The translations under genes were made by a program, and so were the position numbers. Shown piece after piece: positions 1-9,787 of a stretch of DNA of 64,000 nt (position 1 is its first letter; every line of letters starts with the position of its first letter). The stretch comes from Hymenobacter wooponensis. Its GTDB lineage: Bacteria; Bacteroidota; Bacteroidia; Cytophagales; Hymenobacteraceae. The stretch covers positions 124,001 through 188,000 of the forward strand of contig NZ_SRKZ01000004.1 of NCBI RefSeq assembly GCF_004745865.1, read 5' to 3'. The notes under the pieces are model-generated. The model saw only the letters and a program-made list of their open reading frames with translations. It did not search any database and had not been told where the DNA came from.

Positions 1-30
1 TGGCTCATTGGGCAAGTAACTTTTCTGTGT

Positions 31-855
31 ATGCTAGAGGATTTTCACCGCGTGCTGTCGGCTTACTGGCAGCAGTTTGTCTTTATTCTTCCCAAACTGC
101 TGATTGCCATTGTGCTGCTATTGATTGCAGTTTTTATTGCTAATCGAGCCAGTGGCCTGCTTGGCAGTCGCTTGCGGGCCCGCTCCTCCGACCCGCTACT
201 GCCCGACTTCTTAGCCAACATCAGTAAGTGGGTGGTGGTACTGACGGGGTTGGTTCTAGCCTTCAACATACTGGGGTTTTCGGGTATTGTAGGGAGTATG
301 ATTGGGGCGGCCGGCGTGTCGGCTTTTGTGGTTGGTTTTGCCTTTAAGGACATTGCCGAGAATTTTCTGGCCGGGGTTATTCTAGCCTTCAACCGCCCCT
401 TCCACATTAACGACACCGTGCAGGTCCGGGACTTGATTGGGCACGTGGAAGCCCTCAATCTGCGCACTACGCTTATGCGCACCTTCGATGGCAAGCATAT
501 CTTCTTACCCAACTCCATGGTTCTGAAAGAGCCACTAACCAATTTCACTCGGGATGGCAACCTGCGCCAAGAGTTTCTGGTGACGGTGGAGCTAGGCGAA
601 GATGTGGTTCCCGATACGGCTATAAACGTGATTCTGGATTACCTGCGCTCCGTGCCGGATGTGCAGCAGTCGCCGCGCAAACCGTACGTTAATCTCGAAA
701 AAGCCACCGCCACAACCGCCGATCTGCGGGTGTACTTCTGGACTGATTCTGAAGACTACCGCCGGGGCGTCATTCAGCAGAAAAGCCGAATCATGCAACA
801 AGTGAAGCTGGAGTTGCTTGGAGCCGGCTTGGGCGTGCCCGCCCTAGGCCAGTAG
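31..855 (+). CDS. MscS-family mechanosensitive channel
   Basis: A small-conductance mechanosensitive channel of the inner membrane, which in this family opens under membrane tension to release solutes. The 274-residue protein has a hydrophobic N-terminal third with three membrane segments. The Gly/Ala-rich pore helix, around residues 85-120, contains AAGVSAFVVGFAFKDIAENF and is followed by the NRPFHINDTVQV strand that begins the cytoplasmic beta domain. Length matches the short E. coli MscS type, with no extra sensor domains. It starts 31 bases into the window at an ATG, so its promoter is largely outside. The next gene (ClC channel) is about 200 bases downstream on the same strand. The family call is firm; the ion preference is unknown. 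Confidence 0.93.
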   Translation: MLEDFHRVLSAYWQQFVFILPKLLIAIVLLLIAVFIANRASGLLGSRLRARSSDPLLPDFLANISKWVVVLTGLVLAFNILGFSGIVGSMIGAAGVSAFVVGFAFKDIAENFLAGVILAFNRPFHINDTVQVRDLIGHVEALNLRTTLMRTFDGKHIFLPNSMVLKEPLTNFTRDGNLRQEFLVTVELGEDVVPDTAINVILDYLRSVPDVQQSPRKPYVNLEKATATTADLRVYFWTDSEDYRRGVIQQKSRIMQQVKLELLGAGLGVPALGQ

Positions 856-1056
856 GTTACATAGTGGCCTAGGGTGGTATAAAGTGCTCTTCCTCCTTCG
901 AGTGCGGCAGAAGAGATATTAAATCTGTCTGCGCAGGAGCTTTTGGAGAAAGTGGCGAGCTTCTTGCGCGCCACGGTGCTTTTGCCGTTGTTACAGCGGG
1001 GTTGGCTGACGGCTACGGAGAATTTTCGGGCGGTCAACGGTTTCACTTGCGTGGAT

Positions 1057-2841
1057 ATGCCTAAAAATACTATTCATCGGTTACTGAGTCCTCTGTTGTT
1101 GTGGCGCTTGCGTCATCTCAACGACCGAGTGTACCTCATTCTGGTGAGCGTACTGGTAGGCGTCTTCGCCGGGCTGGCGGCGGTTATTCTCAAAACCTCC
1201 GTGCACGATGCGCAGCACCGGCTCTATGCCTGGGTGCCCGAGCAGTATAGGGTATTTGCCCTGTCGCTCTACCCTATCATTGGGGTTGCGCTAACGGTGC
1301 TCTTTACGCGCTACTTCTTGGGTGGCAACTTGGGGCGCGGCATTGGCCCCATTATCTATAATATTGCCCGCCAAGGCAGTGTTGTGCCGCGTAGTAAGCT
1401 GTACTCCCAGTTAGTTTCGTCTTTTCTGACGGTAACCTTCGGGGGCTCGGCGGGTTTAGAGGCCCCTATTTCCGTGACGGGCTCTGCCATTGGCTCCAAT
1501 ACGGCCCGGGTGTTGCGCATAGGCCGCCGGGAGCGGCGGCTGCTCACGGGGTGCGGCGCAGCGGCAGGGGTAGCAGCCATCTTTAACTCACCTATTGCCG
1601 GGGTACTTTTTGCCGTAGAGGTAATTCTTTCAGAGCTGTCGGCGGCATTTTTCGTGCCGCTGCTTATTTCCTCAGCAACTGCTACGGTGGTGTCAAAGGC
1701 GCTCTATGCGGGCCAACCGTTCGTGCTGATTACCACCAGCTGGCCCGTTGATGCTGTGCCGTTTTACCTAATGCTCGCAGGCTTCACGGCTCTCCTGTCG
1801 GTTTACATGATCCGGGTATACTTCTGGGCCGATAAGTTCTTCGAGCGCTGGCACGGCACCTACCGCAAAGTATTGGTGGGGGGCTTGAGCCTCGGGCTGC
1901 TGGTATTTGTTTTCCCGCCCTTGTATGGCGAGGGCTACAATATTGTGCAACTGCTACTGGGTGGCCACGCCGAGCAGCTCGTGGACGGCTCTCTGTTTGC
2001 GGTCTACCGCGACGATAGCGTAGGCCTGTTGCTGCTGGTGGCAGTTGGTAGTATGCTGCTGAAAGTGATAGCTACAACTATCACAATTGGCTCCGGCGGC
2101 AATGGAGGTATGTTCGGCTCTTCACTGTTCGCGGGGGCTTTGATGGGGTTTATTTTTGCTCGCCTAATCAACCTGAGCGGCATTTACCCCATCTCTGAAG
2201 TCCACTTTATTGTGCTGGGTATGGCCGGCACGCTTGCCGGCGTGGTACACGCCCCGCTAACTGGTATCTTCTTGATTGCCGAAATTACCGGTGGCTATGC
2301 CTTGTTTGTGCCGCTTATGGTGGTTACCTCAGGCTCATATCTCATCACTCGGTATTTTGAACCTTACTCGGTGTATACCCGCAAACTCGTGCAGCGCGGC
2401 GTATACGTTCACCACGACCGTGACCGGGGCCTACTAGCCCAGCTCGATCTGCACATGCTGGTACAAACCGACTTCATGACCGTGCACCCCGATGATACCC
2501 TGGGTGAGTTGGTAACAGCGTTCCGGCACGCCACTCGCAACCTGTTTCCGGTGGTGGATGAAGAAGGCCATCTGCATGGCGTCATAAGCCTAGATACCGT
2601 CCGGGACGCGCTCTTCGACGATGAGCACTATAACACCACCCGCGTGCGCGACCTAATGGGCGAGCCTCCGGCCACCGTCCGCCCCGACGATACCATTCAG
2701 GATACGTTGCGCTGTATGGAAGAACTGGGCGCCTGGGCTCTTCCCGTCATTGGTAGCGATGAGCGTTATCAAGGCTTCATTCTCAAATCCAGCATTCTGG
2801 CGAGCTACCGTCGGCAGCTTATCCGCGAAAGCGAAAGTTGA
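1057..2841 (+). CDS. ClC-type chloride channel/transporter with two CBS domains
   Basis: A membrane chloride channel or chloride/proton exchanger of 594 residues. Family signatures are visible in order: GSAGLEAP carrying the gating glutamate, SPIAGVLFAVE, and the GSGGNGGMFG loop that lines the ion path. After the membrane part come two CBS domains (about residues 470-530 and 535-590), which in this family bind adenine nucleotides and adjust gating. The reading frame stays open upstream to a TTG at 943, but ATG 1057 (MPKNTIHRLL) leads directly into the usual N-terminal helix, so I start there. Gating mode cannot be told from sequence. Neighbours are a mechanosensitive channel and an antiporter, so this looks like an ion-homeostasis cluster without evident co-transcription. 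Confidence 0.93.
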   Translation: MPKNTIHRLLSPLLLWRLRHLNDRVYLILVSVLVGVFAGLAAVILKTSVHDAQHRLYAWVPEQYRVFALSLYPIIGVALTVLFTRYFLGGNLGRGIGPIIYNIARQGSVVPRSKLYSQLVSSFLTVTFGGSAGLEAPISVTGSAIGSNTARVLRIGRRERRLLTGCGAAAGVAAIFNSPIAGVLFAVEVILSELSAAFFVPLLISSATATVVSKALYAGQPFVLITTSWPVDAVPFYLMLAGFTALLSVYMIRVYFWADKFFERWHGTYRKVLVGGLSLGLLVFVFPPLYGEGYNIVQLLLGGHAEQLVDGSLFAVYRDDSVGLLLLVAVGSMLLKVIATTITIGSGGNGGMFGSSLFAGALMGFIFARLINLSGIYPISEVHFIVLGMAGTLAGVVHAPLTGIFLIAEITGGYALFVPLMVVTSGSYLITRYFEPYSVYTRKLVQRGVYVHHDRDRGLLAQLDLHMLVQTDFMTVHPDDTLGELVTAFRHATRNLFPVVDEEGHLHGVISLDTVRDALFDDEHYNTTRVRDLMGEPPATVRPDDTIQDTLRCMEELGAWALPVIGSDERYQGFILKSSILASYRRQLIRESES

Positions 2842-2914
2842 TTTTCCACTGGCCTAGAGTGATGGCTATAGCAAGAGAGTCAGCCATATACTATTGAGGC
2901 AGCGCATCACTAAG

Positions 2915-4105
2915 TTAATACTCACCTATTTCGGGGTCTTTGGGCGCGAGCAGTAAGCCTGCCATCATGAGTAGGCCAGTTAGTAGGATAACTACGAACA
3001 GAATGTTCTCTCCTACTTCCCCAATACGGTGTTGCGCCGGAATACTGTAGTAAAGCAGTACCGTAATAAGGCCTTTGGGGGCAATGAATAGCTCCGGAAT
3101 CAGGTCGGCGCGCGCAATGTAGCGGAGGTAGAAAAAGCGAATTGCGGTGAGAACGGCTACAATCATCACGCCCTGCAGTAGTAGCGAAGCACTCATAAGG
3201 CTACTGAGCGTGATGCTGAACCCAAACAGCAGAAAGAAGAACGTTCGAATCAGGAAAGCCGACTCGGCGGTGATACTGCGCAACTGATGGGTTTCCGCCA
3301 CCAGTTGCTCTGGCCGGAACCACCGCCGCAACAGCGAACCTTTCAAGAATATTTCGGCATTGTTTACTGCCAGGCCAAACACCAGCACAAGCAGCAGCGA
3401 CGATAGATGCAGCTTTTTGGAAACACTGTACATAAGCACCAAAAACGCCAGAATCAGGAAAAACTTGACGTGCAGCCGGATGCGCCCGAGCAGGAAGGCC
3501 AGCATGGCGGTACTCAACACGGCCACCACAAGCACGGCTACTACATCGCGCCCGAAGGTGACCACCGACATGCCTTGGGCAAAGTTATCTTGGAGGGCGA
3601 AGTTGAAAGCCATAATCCCCAGGATGTCGGAGAACGTGCTTTCATAAACGATAAATTCTTGTTTCTCCCCTACCAAGCTGGCCACACTGGGAATAGCAAT
3701 GGCCGAGCTGATTACAGAAAGCGGCACGGCATTTACTAAACACGTTTGAAAACTTACGCCTAGCCAAAGATGTAGTATGGAGGCAATGGCCACTGCTTGC
3801 ACTACCAAAATAAGCGCAGCAGCCAGAAACGAACGCCGAATAAGTGGGGCCTTATCGCGGGAGAGCTTCAAGTCCAAAGCCCCCTCCAACACTATCATAA
3901 TCAACCCAATAACCCCGAATATTTCCAATACCACCTTCGGAATGGGCAAGGTAAAATCGAAGTAGTCGGCGGCCTGCCGCAAGGCAATGCCCGTAAGAAG
4001 CAGCATCAGCACCGAGGGAATTTTAGTGGCTCGTGCTGCCAGGTCAAATAAGTAAGAAAGTACAATGGCCAAACTCAGGCCAATAAGAATGGAATACGTA
4101 CCCAT
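2915..4105 (-). CDS. Cation:proton antiporter (CPA/Na_H_Exchanger membrane domain)
   Basis: A 396-residue, almost entirely hydrophobic protein with about 11-12 membrane segments, consistent with the sodium/proton exchanger superfamily. Seen in sequence: GLIMIVLEGALDLKLS (the conserved glutamate region of the fourth or fifth helix) and ESTFSDILGIMAFNFAL, the position of the transport-site Asp in the CPA families. It has no C-terminal TrkA-N or universal-stress domain, so it is the bare exchanger rather than a KefB-type regulated system. It converges with the ClC gene and diverges from the flavoprotein at 4206. The transported cation (Na+ or K+) is unknown. Confidence 0.85.
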   Translation of the reverse strand: MGTYSILIGLSLAIVLSYLFDLAARATKIPSVLMLLLTGIALRQAADYFDFTLPIPKVVLEIFGVIGLIMIVLEGALDLKLSRDKAPLIRRSFLAAALILVVQAVAIASILHLWLGVSFQTCLVNAVPLSVISSAIAIPSVASLVGEKQEFIVYESTFSDILGIMAFNFALQDNFAQGMSVVTFGRDVVAVLVVAVLSTAMLAFLLGRIRLHVKFFLILAFLVLMYSVSKKLHLSSLLLVLVFGLAVNNAEIFLKGSLLRRWFRPEQLVAETHQLRSITAESAFLIRTFFFLLFGFSITLSSLMSASLLLQGVMIVAVLTAIRFFYLRYIARADLIPELFIAPKGLITVLLYYSIPAQHRIGEVGENILFVVILLTGLLMMAGLLLAPKDPEIGEY

Positions 4106-4193
4106 ACAGTTTCAACAACTAATCAGTACCCCAACGGTACGCAGAAAATAGCTTTTCAACTGGAATTGCTCTTTTCGTGACTAGCCTCCCGAC

Positions 4194-4201
4194 TACCTTT
4201 G
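4194..4201 (+). promoter_or_regulatory. Bacteroidota -7 promoter box TACCTTTG
   Basis: TACCTTTG matches the Bacteroidota -7 consensus TAnnTTTG exactly. Its last base is only four bases before the ATG at 4206, so the predicted transcription start falls at or inside the start codon, implying a leaderless or near-leaderless mRNA. A TTG lies 25 bases upstream (4166-4168), slightly further than the usual -33 spacing. Confidence 0.6.
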
Positions 4202-4205
4202 CTGA

Positions 4206-5453
4206 ATGCAGCGCTTATCTGATTCTGATGCCGTGGTAGCTATAGTTGGCGGGGGACCTGCCGGTTTGCTAGCCGCCCAGCGCTTGGCGGAGGCGGGGCA
4301 TCGTGTGGTGGTGTATGAGGCGCAGGCCACCGTGGGCCGTAAGTTTTTGGTAGCGGGCCACGGCGGCTTTAACCTGACCAATTCTGAACCTTTACCAGAC
4401 TTTGCCACCCGGTACGCGCTTCATTCTGTCCGCTTTCACGAGCTCCTAGGCCACTTCTCCCCCGCTGATCTGCGCCAGTGGACCACTGATTTAGGCATTG
4501 CTACTTATGTGGGTACCAGCGGCCGGGTATTCCCCACGGCCGAGTACAAGCCCGCACAGTTGCTGCGGGCCTGGGTGGGGCGCCTAGTCGAGTTGGGAGT
4601 AGAAATCCGGACGCGGCACCGCTGGTTGGGTTTCGCGGATGCTACTGGCCTGCGCCTGCGCAACGACGCAACCGGCGAAGAAACTACAGTGTGTCCGGCT
4701 GCTACGGTACTGGCCCTGGGTGGGGCCAGCTGGAGCAAGACCGGTTCTGATGGCCGCTGGACCGCTGCGCTAGAGCACATAGGCGTGCAGTGTGTGCCCT
4801 TCCAGCCGTCTAACTGCGGAGCAGAAATAGCGTGGTCAGCTTTCTTTCAGCAGAAAGTGAAGCGCACTCCCCTCAAGAACATTGCCCTTACCTGTGGCTC
4901 CCACACGGTGCGGGGCGAGCTTATGCTCACGGAATATGGCGTGGAAGGCACCCCGGTTTATGCGCTTACGCCAGCTATTCGGGAGGCGCTAGGCCACTCA
5001 ACCACAGCCACGCTTTTGCTTAATCTAAAGCCTGACTTAACTCCGACAGCCTTGCGTGAGCGGCTGGCACAGCGACGGAGCGGAACATCCTGGGCCTCTT
5101 TTTTGGCCAGCGCCTTACGCTTAGGGCCGCCTATTCCGACCTTACTGCGAGAAGTTGGCCCACCTATTTTACCTACAGAGCCGGTAGCTTTGGCCCATTT
5201 ACTTACGCACTTACCCCTTCCGGTTAGTGGCCTACGCCCCTTGGAAGAAGCCATCAGCACTGCCGGTGGGGTGGCCTGGACTGAGGTGAACGAGCACCTG
5301 ATGTTGCAACGGCGGCCCGGCACCTTCGTGGCCGGAGAGATGCTTGACTGGGAAGCTCCTACCGGCGGCTATCTGCTCCAGGGCTGTTTCAGCACGGGCG
5401 CTTGGGCGGCGCAGGGAGTAACCCGCTGGCTGCGTAGCACCCAGCAGCAATAA
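4206..5453 (+). CDS. NAD(P)/FAD-dependent oxidoreductase, HI0933/YhiN-like
   Basis: A 415-residue flavoprotein of the HI0933-like (BaiN/YhiN) family. The N-terminal Rossmann motif IVGGGPAGLLAAQRLAEAGH binds FAD. It is followed by the family hallmark VGRKFLVAGHGGFNLTNSE (residues 41-60). The C-terminal GGYLLQGCFSTGAWAAQGV segment closes the FAD site. Length and motifs fit the subgroup usually called TIGR03862. Physiological substrates of this family are mostly unknown; some relatives reduce steroid or bile-acid double bonds, which I do not claim here. It ends 15 bases from the convergent small membrane gene at 5469 and has its own promoter. Confidence 0.88.
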   Translation: MQRLSDSDAVVAIVGGGPAGLLAAQRLAEAGHRVVVYEAQATVGRKFLVAGHGGFNLTNSEPLPDFATRYALHSVRFHELLGHFSPADLRQWTTDLGIATYVGTSGRVFPTAEYKPAQLLRAWVGRLVELGVEIRTRHRWLGFADATGLRLRNDATGEETTVCPAATVLALGGASWSKTGSDGRWTAALEHIGVQCVPFQPSNCGAEIAWSAFFQQKVKRTPLKNIALTCGSHTVRGELMLTEYGVEGTPVYALTPAIREALGHSTTATLLLNLKPDLTPTALRERLAQRRSGTSWASFLASALRLGPPIPTLLREVGPPILPTEPVALAHLLTHLPLPVSGLRPLEEAISTAGGVAWTEVNEHLMLQRRPGTFVAGEMLDWEAPTGGYLLQGCFSTGAWAAQGVTRWLRSTQQQ

Positions 5454-5468
5454 ATAGTCTTTGAGGGA

Positions 5469-5768
5469 TTAGGCGTCTCGTTCGCGCACTTTTTCTGCTT
5501 CTTCAGCCGCGGCCAAAATAGCTTTGGCGTCGTCGAGCAGGCGCTGGCCATGATTCAAGTGGTACTTCAGCACCAGCGCGAACAACAGGCAGAAGGAGAC
5601 TAATGGCAATGCCCAGCCTAAGAAAAACCAGAGCCAGAACGACCGGCCGTGGCTTTGCGCACAGTGGGCCGTAGTGAAAGCCAGCACCGCCAAGCCCATC
5701 ATAAGGGCCAGCACCAACAAGGGAGCTACCAGCAGCATAGGACTAGGAATGAGGAAGGCGAGTGGCAT
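5469..5768 (-). CDS. Small two-helix membrane protein, unknown function
   Basis: A 99-residue protein with two clear membrane helices (about residues 10-32 and 45-68) separated by a short polar turn. A charged, helical C-terminal tail follows, ending in AAAEEAEKVRERDA. The frame continues upstream, but the ATG at 5768 (MPLAFLIPSP) puts the first helix at the N-terminus and lies 29 bases below a TAAGTTTG promoter box, so I choose it. I do not recognise a named family. It diverges from the DisA-like gene at 5965 and converges closely on the flavoprotein gene. Confidence 0.65.
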   Translation of the reverse strand: MPLAFLIPSPMLLVAPLLVLALMMGLAVLAFTTAHCAQSHGRSFWLWFFLGWALPLVSFCLLFALVLKYHLNHGQRLLDDAKAILAAAEEAEKVRERDA

Positions 5769-5797
5769 AAGGTTATAGTAATATACGCGGATGCTCC

Positions 5798-5805
5798 CAA
5801 ACTTA
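5798..5805 (-). promoter_or_regulatory. -7 promoter box TAAGTTTG
   Basis: On the minus strand this reads TAAGTTTG, a full match to TAnnTTTG, and sits 29 bases before the ATG of the small membrane protein gene. It supports that shorter start. I see no clear -33 TTG at the usual distance. Confidence 0.5.
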
Positions 5806-5964
5806 CAAGGCCAAATACGGGTCTTGCTGCTCCTGCTATAACGCGCGAGGCACAAGGATGTTTGCGAAAAATGGCCGGAAAGTTGCCGTCTGCCCGACCA
5901 CCTTCTACTGGCTTTTTCCGTATTTGACGGTTTGCCCCTCACTCCCTCCCCGCCTGCCTACCCT

Positions 5965-7413
5965 ATGTGGGAAAATCAAAGTCTTTTCCGCGTCTCGGCT
6001 CAGCTCTTTGCCGATGGCGTGTTCAATTTGCTCGATCGGACATTAAAGCCGGAAGTTTTTCTGTTGGGCTTGGCTTCGGCCCGGGAAGCCGACGACCCCG
6101 AAGCTGTAGTTATTGAGCCCGTTACGCATCGGTATCGGCCATCAGATTTTGCAGCGGTTAAGGCGCGGGCGGCTTCTTTGGAGCCTGATGGGCCACGCGA
6201 AGTTGTTTACCATCTGCACCCCCTCGACCACGACCGGTACGAGAAGCAGCGCTGGTATGAGTTGCTGCGTCGCGCCACCGAGCATACCCTCAACGACATT
6301 GTGGCGAAACACCGGGAAGAGCGGGTTAGCTTTTGCTCCCAGCCGGTAGGGGTGTACAATTATCAGGTGATTATTGTGCTGCAGCTTTCCCTAGAGGCCT
6401 ACCAGAATTATTACTCGCTGCCAGGTAAGGGGGGCACCCGCTCAACATCCCTGTTGATGGCCACTATTCAGGAGTTTTTGCAGGATGCTTCCCGGGGGCT
6501 CCGTGAGTCAGATACCGACGATGACCGCCCGGTGCTAGACCGTGACTACAACGAGGTATTGCGAGCTGCCGGGCGCCGGTTCATGCTGCGGGCCGCCGCA
6601 GGCACCCATGGCCTTTACGATGCCTGTAACGGCGTAGCCGCCCTTCGCCATGAGGGCGACGAAGGAGTAGGCACCATGATTGTGTCGCGGCGTAACCACC
6701 CAGCCGTGGTACCTATTCTTACCCTCGATTCACCTATTCCGCTGCGAGATTACCGCCGCATCAGAAAGCTGCTAGAGCTTAGCGAGGACCGCAATGCCTT
6801 GCTCACTGATGCTACGGATGTGTTTGGCCTTGGCTACCTGGTAGAGCGCACCGACCCGCAGTACGAGCCCCTGTTCACCGTCGATTTCACCAAGCACTAC
6901 AGTTGGGAGTTGAATCATGATGGGCACATTATGATGAAGGTGGTGTCGAACACTCCCCGCCTACCCCAGGGCACCGTGGATGAAGAGAACTTTGCGCAGG
7001 CTATTCGTCGTGTATTTCCGACCGTGGATGCCGCCGGCGCCGCTTACCTCTGGGAGCTCACGCTGAAGGCCACAGCCCAGACCAATGGCACCATCCTCGT
7101 TATTTCGGAAGGCGCCGCGCAGGAGGCTGCTCGCCTCACTCGGCAGTGCTTTCGGGTGGCCCCGCGCCTTATGACTCCCTCGGTGCTGCGCTTGGTTACC
7201 AACATTGATGGGGCCGTGCTCATTGACCCCGCCGGTACCTGCTATGCCATTGGCGCTATCTTGGATGGCCTAGCTACTGAGAAAGGTGACTCTTCCCGCG
7301 GCTCCCGCTACAACTCAGCCTTGCGCTATGTAGAAAGCAGCCGCTATGCGGTGTTAGCCATTGTTGTGAGTGAGGATGGCTGGATTGATCTTCTTCCTCC
7401 TGTGCGCCGGTAA
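5965..7413 (+). CDS. DisA_N (DAC) nucleotidyltransferase-domain protein with an altered RHR motif
   Basis: A 482-residue soluble protein. The last 125 residues look like a DisA_N/DAC diadenylate cyclase domain. Visible are TNGTILVISEG (373-383), the DGA motif at 415-417 followed by VLIDPAG, and a C-terminal IVVSEDGWIDL. In the second ATP motif, canonical G-T-R-H-R-A-A is here G446-S-R-Y-N-S-A452, so His and the second Arg are replaced by Tyr and Asn. The first 350 residues are a large unrecognised region, probably one of the sensor domains (DACNV type) that accompany DAC domains in Bacteroidota. It may therefore make an unusual nucleotide, or bind one without cyclase activity. ATG 5965 is preferred over the upstream TTG at 5932. 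It stands alone between divergent and convergent neighbours. Confidence 0.75.
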   Translation: MWENQSLFRVSAQLFADGVFNLLDRTLKPEVFLLGLASAREADDPEAVVIEPVTHRYRPSDFAAVKARAASLEPDGPREVVYHLHPLDHDRYEKQRWYELLRRATEHTLNDIVAKHREERVSFCSQPVGVYNYQVIIVLQLSLEAYQNYYSLPGKGGTRSTSLLMATIQEFLQDASRGLRESDTDDDRPVLDRDYNEVLRAAGRRFMLRAAAGTHGLYDACNGVAALRHEGDEGVGTMIVSRRNHPAVVPILTLDSPIPLRDYRRIRKLLELSEDRNALLTDATDVFGLGYLVERTDPQYEPLFTVDFTKHYSWELNHDGHIMMKVVSNTPRLPQGTVDEENFAQAIRRVFPTVDAAGAAYLWELTLKATAQTNGTILVISEGAAQEAARLTRQCFRVAPRLMTPSVLRLVTNIDGAVLIDPAGTCYAIGAILDGLATEKGDSSRGSRYNSALRYVESSRYAVLAIVVSEDGWIDLLPPVRR

Positions 7414-7440
7414 TTCCGTTAAGGTCCTTATCCCACAAAG

Positions 7441-7478
7441 AACAGCCCCCGACGTTAGTATTTACGTCGGGGGCTGTT
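7441..7478. terminator. Bidirectional terminator hairpin, 15-bp stem
   Basis: AACAGCCCCCGACGT at 7441-7455 pairs perfectly with 7464-7478 around an 8-base loop. It lies between two convergent genes (ends at 7413 and 7550), so it probably ends both transcripts, although neither side has a strong T-run. Confidence 0.75.
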
Positions 7479-7549
7479 CTGTGTAAGCGGTACTGCGATA
7501 CCAGAAGCTTCCGAGGTTTTACCCTCAGTACCACATGCAAATGCTAACT

Positions 7550-8539
<990 letters not shown>

Positions 8540-8578
8540 AGTAAAGTTGGTTAGGGGAGTGCAATAAGGAGCCAGCAA

Positions 8579-8987
8579 CCTTTAGAAAGGCTGCTAGCAT
8601 GCGTGATAAAACAGCCAACTACCCTTTCGGTTCTCTTGCCCTACTCGATACCCAGAAAAGTCGTTTCTTTAGCTCTGTTATCGTATCGCAATGTTACTTA
8701 TAGAGTTTGCCTTTGCAGGAGCTATTGCCTTGTAAACTTCCTACACTGAACCTGCTATGTTATAATCGTTATTCCAATCTGAGATCAGAACTGGATAGAT
8801 AGACGGCCTAAAACGTTTACTTATATATAATTTACCTAAAAGAAGTAAAGATTGTAGTTTGTACTGCATCTTCAACATTCATTCACTGCATAATCTTAGT
8901 TTCTGCAAAACGACTACTAGCCGCCCTAGCCCCAACTTGTCAGAGGCTAGTTAACCAATCTACTATTTATCGCACTAGCTACTCTTT
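8579..8987. other. AT-rich intergenic region (divergent promoter zone)
   Basis: About 410 AT-rich bases between divergent genes. A short hairpin (8574-8583 with 8586-8595, one mismatch) lies in the aldo/keto reductase leader. No ORF or RNA gene is visible, and I find no full TAnnTTTG box for the downstream operon. Confidence 0.5.
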
Positions 8988-9737
8988 ATGAACAAGTTAT
9001 ACCTAATAAGCCCAGTAGTTGCAGGGCTCTTAATTTGCCACACTTCTGTAGGTCAGAATTCCGGAGGCGAATCTTCTTTAGTTTCAACATCCTCCACGAA
9101 TTTTCTACAACAGCATACTGGCGGCGCAACTATTAATTCGCGTTTATATAATGGGCCAGAATATATCTTTTACAACAAATACTATCGCAATAACGTAGGC
9201 CACCAATTTTTCAATATTCCTGAAGAGAAGCCAGGAGAAGTTGAATATGACGGTCGTTATTTTACGAATATCCCTTTATTGTATGATACGCACCTTGATC
9301 AAGTAGTACTGACACACCCTACTAGTTCACTCAAGTTTCGGCTGGTAAATGAAAAGGTGCAATCTTTTAAACTTCAGGGCCACACGTTTGTGCGTTTGAT
9401 TGCTCAACCCGTTACAAAACCTATTATTACTACCGGATTTTACGACTTACTTTTCGATAAAGGCTTACAGGTATATGCCAAATGGGAAAAGGAGATGAAA
9501 ACTAAAGCCGAACAGAATGCCGTTCACGCCATATTTACAGAGCACACTAATTATTACGCCTTCAAAGATAATAACTATTACCACATCAATAGCATAAATG
9601 ACTTAGCAGATTTATTCCCAGAAAATAAGTCAGATATACAAAAATATGCCCGTAGCAATAAATTGAAATTCAACAAAGCTAATAGAGCCACTACTTTAAT
9701 AAAGCTAGCTCAATATTCTACTTCGACAACTCATTGA
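8988..9737 (+). CDS. Secreted protein of unknown function
   Basis: A 249-residue protein with a typical signal peptide (MNKLYLISPVVAGLLICHTS, cleavage near residue 22) and a polar, Tyr/Asn-rich mature part, so probably periplasmic or outer-membrane associated. A C-terminal stretch (FPENKSDIQKYARSNKLKFN) resembles ends seen in Bacteroidota secreted proteins of unknown role; I cannot name a family. It is the first gene of the apparent receptor operon: the TonB receptor starts 50 bases downstream. Its codons are clearly AT-richer than those of flanking genes. Confidence 0.7.
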   Translation: MNKLYLISPVVAGLLICHTSVGQNSGGESSLVSTSSTNFLQQHTGGATINSRLYNGPEYIFYNKYYRNNVGHQFFNIPEEKPGEVEYDGRYFTNIPLLYDTHLDQVVLTHPTSSLKFRLVNEKVQSFKLQGHTFVRLIAQPVTKPIITTGFYDLLFDKGLQVYAKWEKEMKTKAEQNAVHAIFTEHTNYYAFKDNNYYHINSINDLADLFPENKSDIQKYARSNKLKFNKANRATTLIKLAQYSTSTTH

Positions 9738-9787
9738 TTTTATTTTTTACTTCAATTTCAGTTCCGCTGTATTTCTATTGCCTAACC

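Noticed and set aside
943..1056. Extra 38 N-terminal residues of the ClC protein from a TTG
   Set aside because: Unrelated to the ClC family start; ATG 1057 gives the normal N-terminus.
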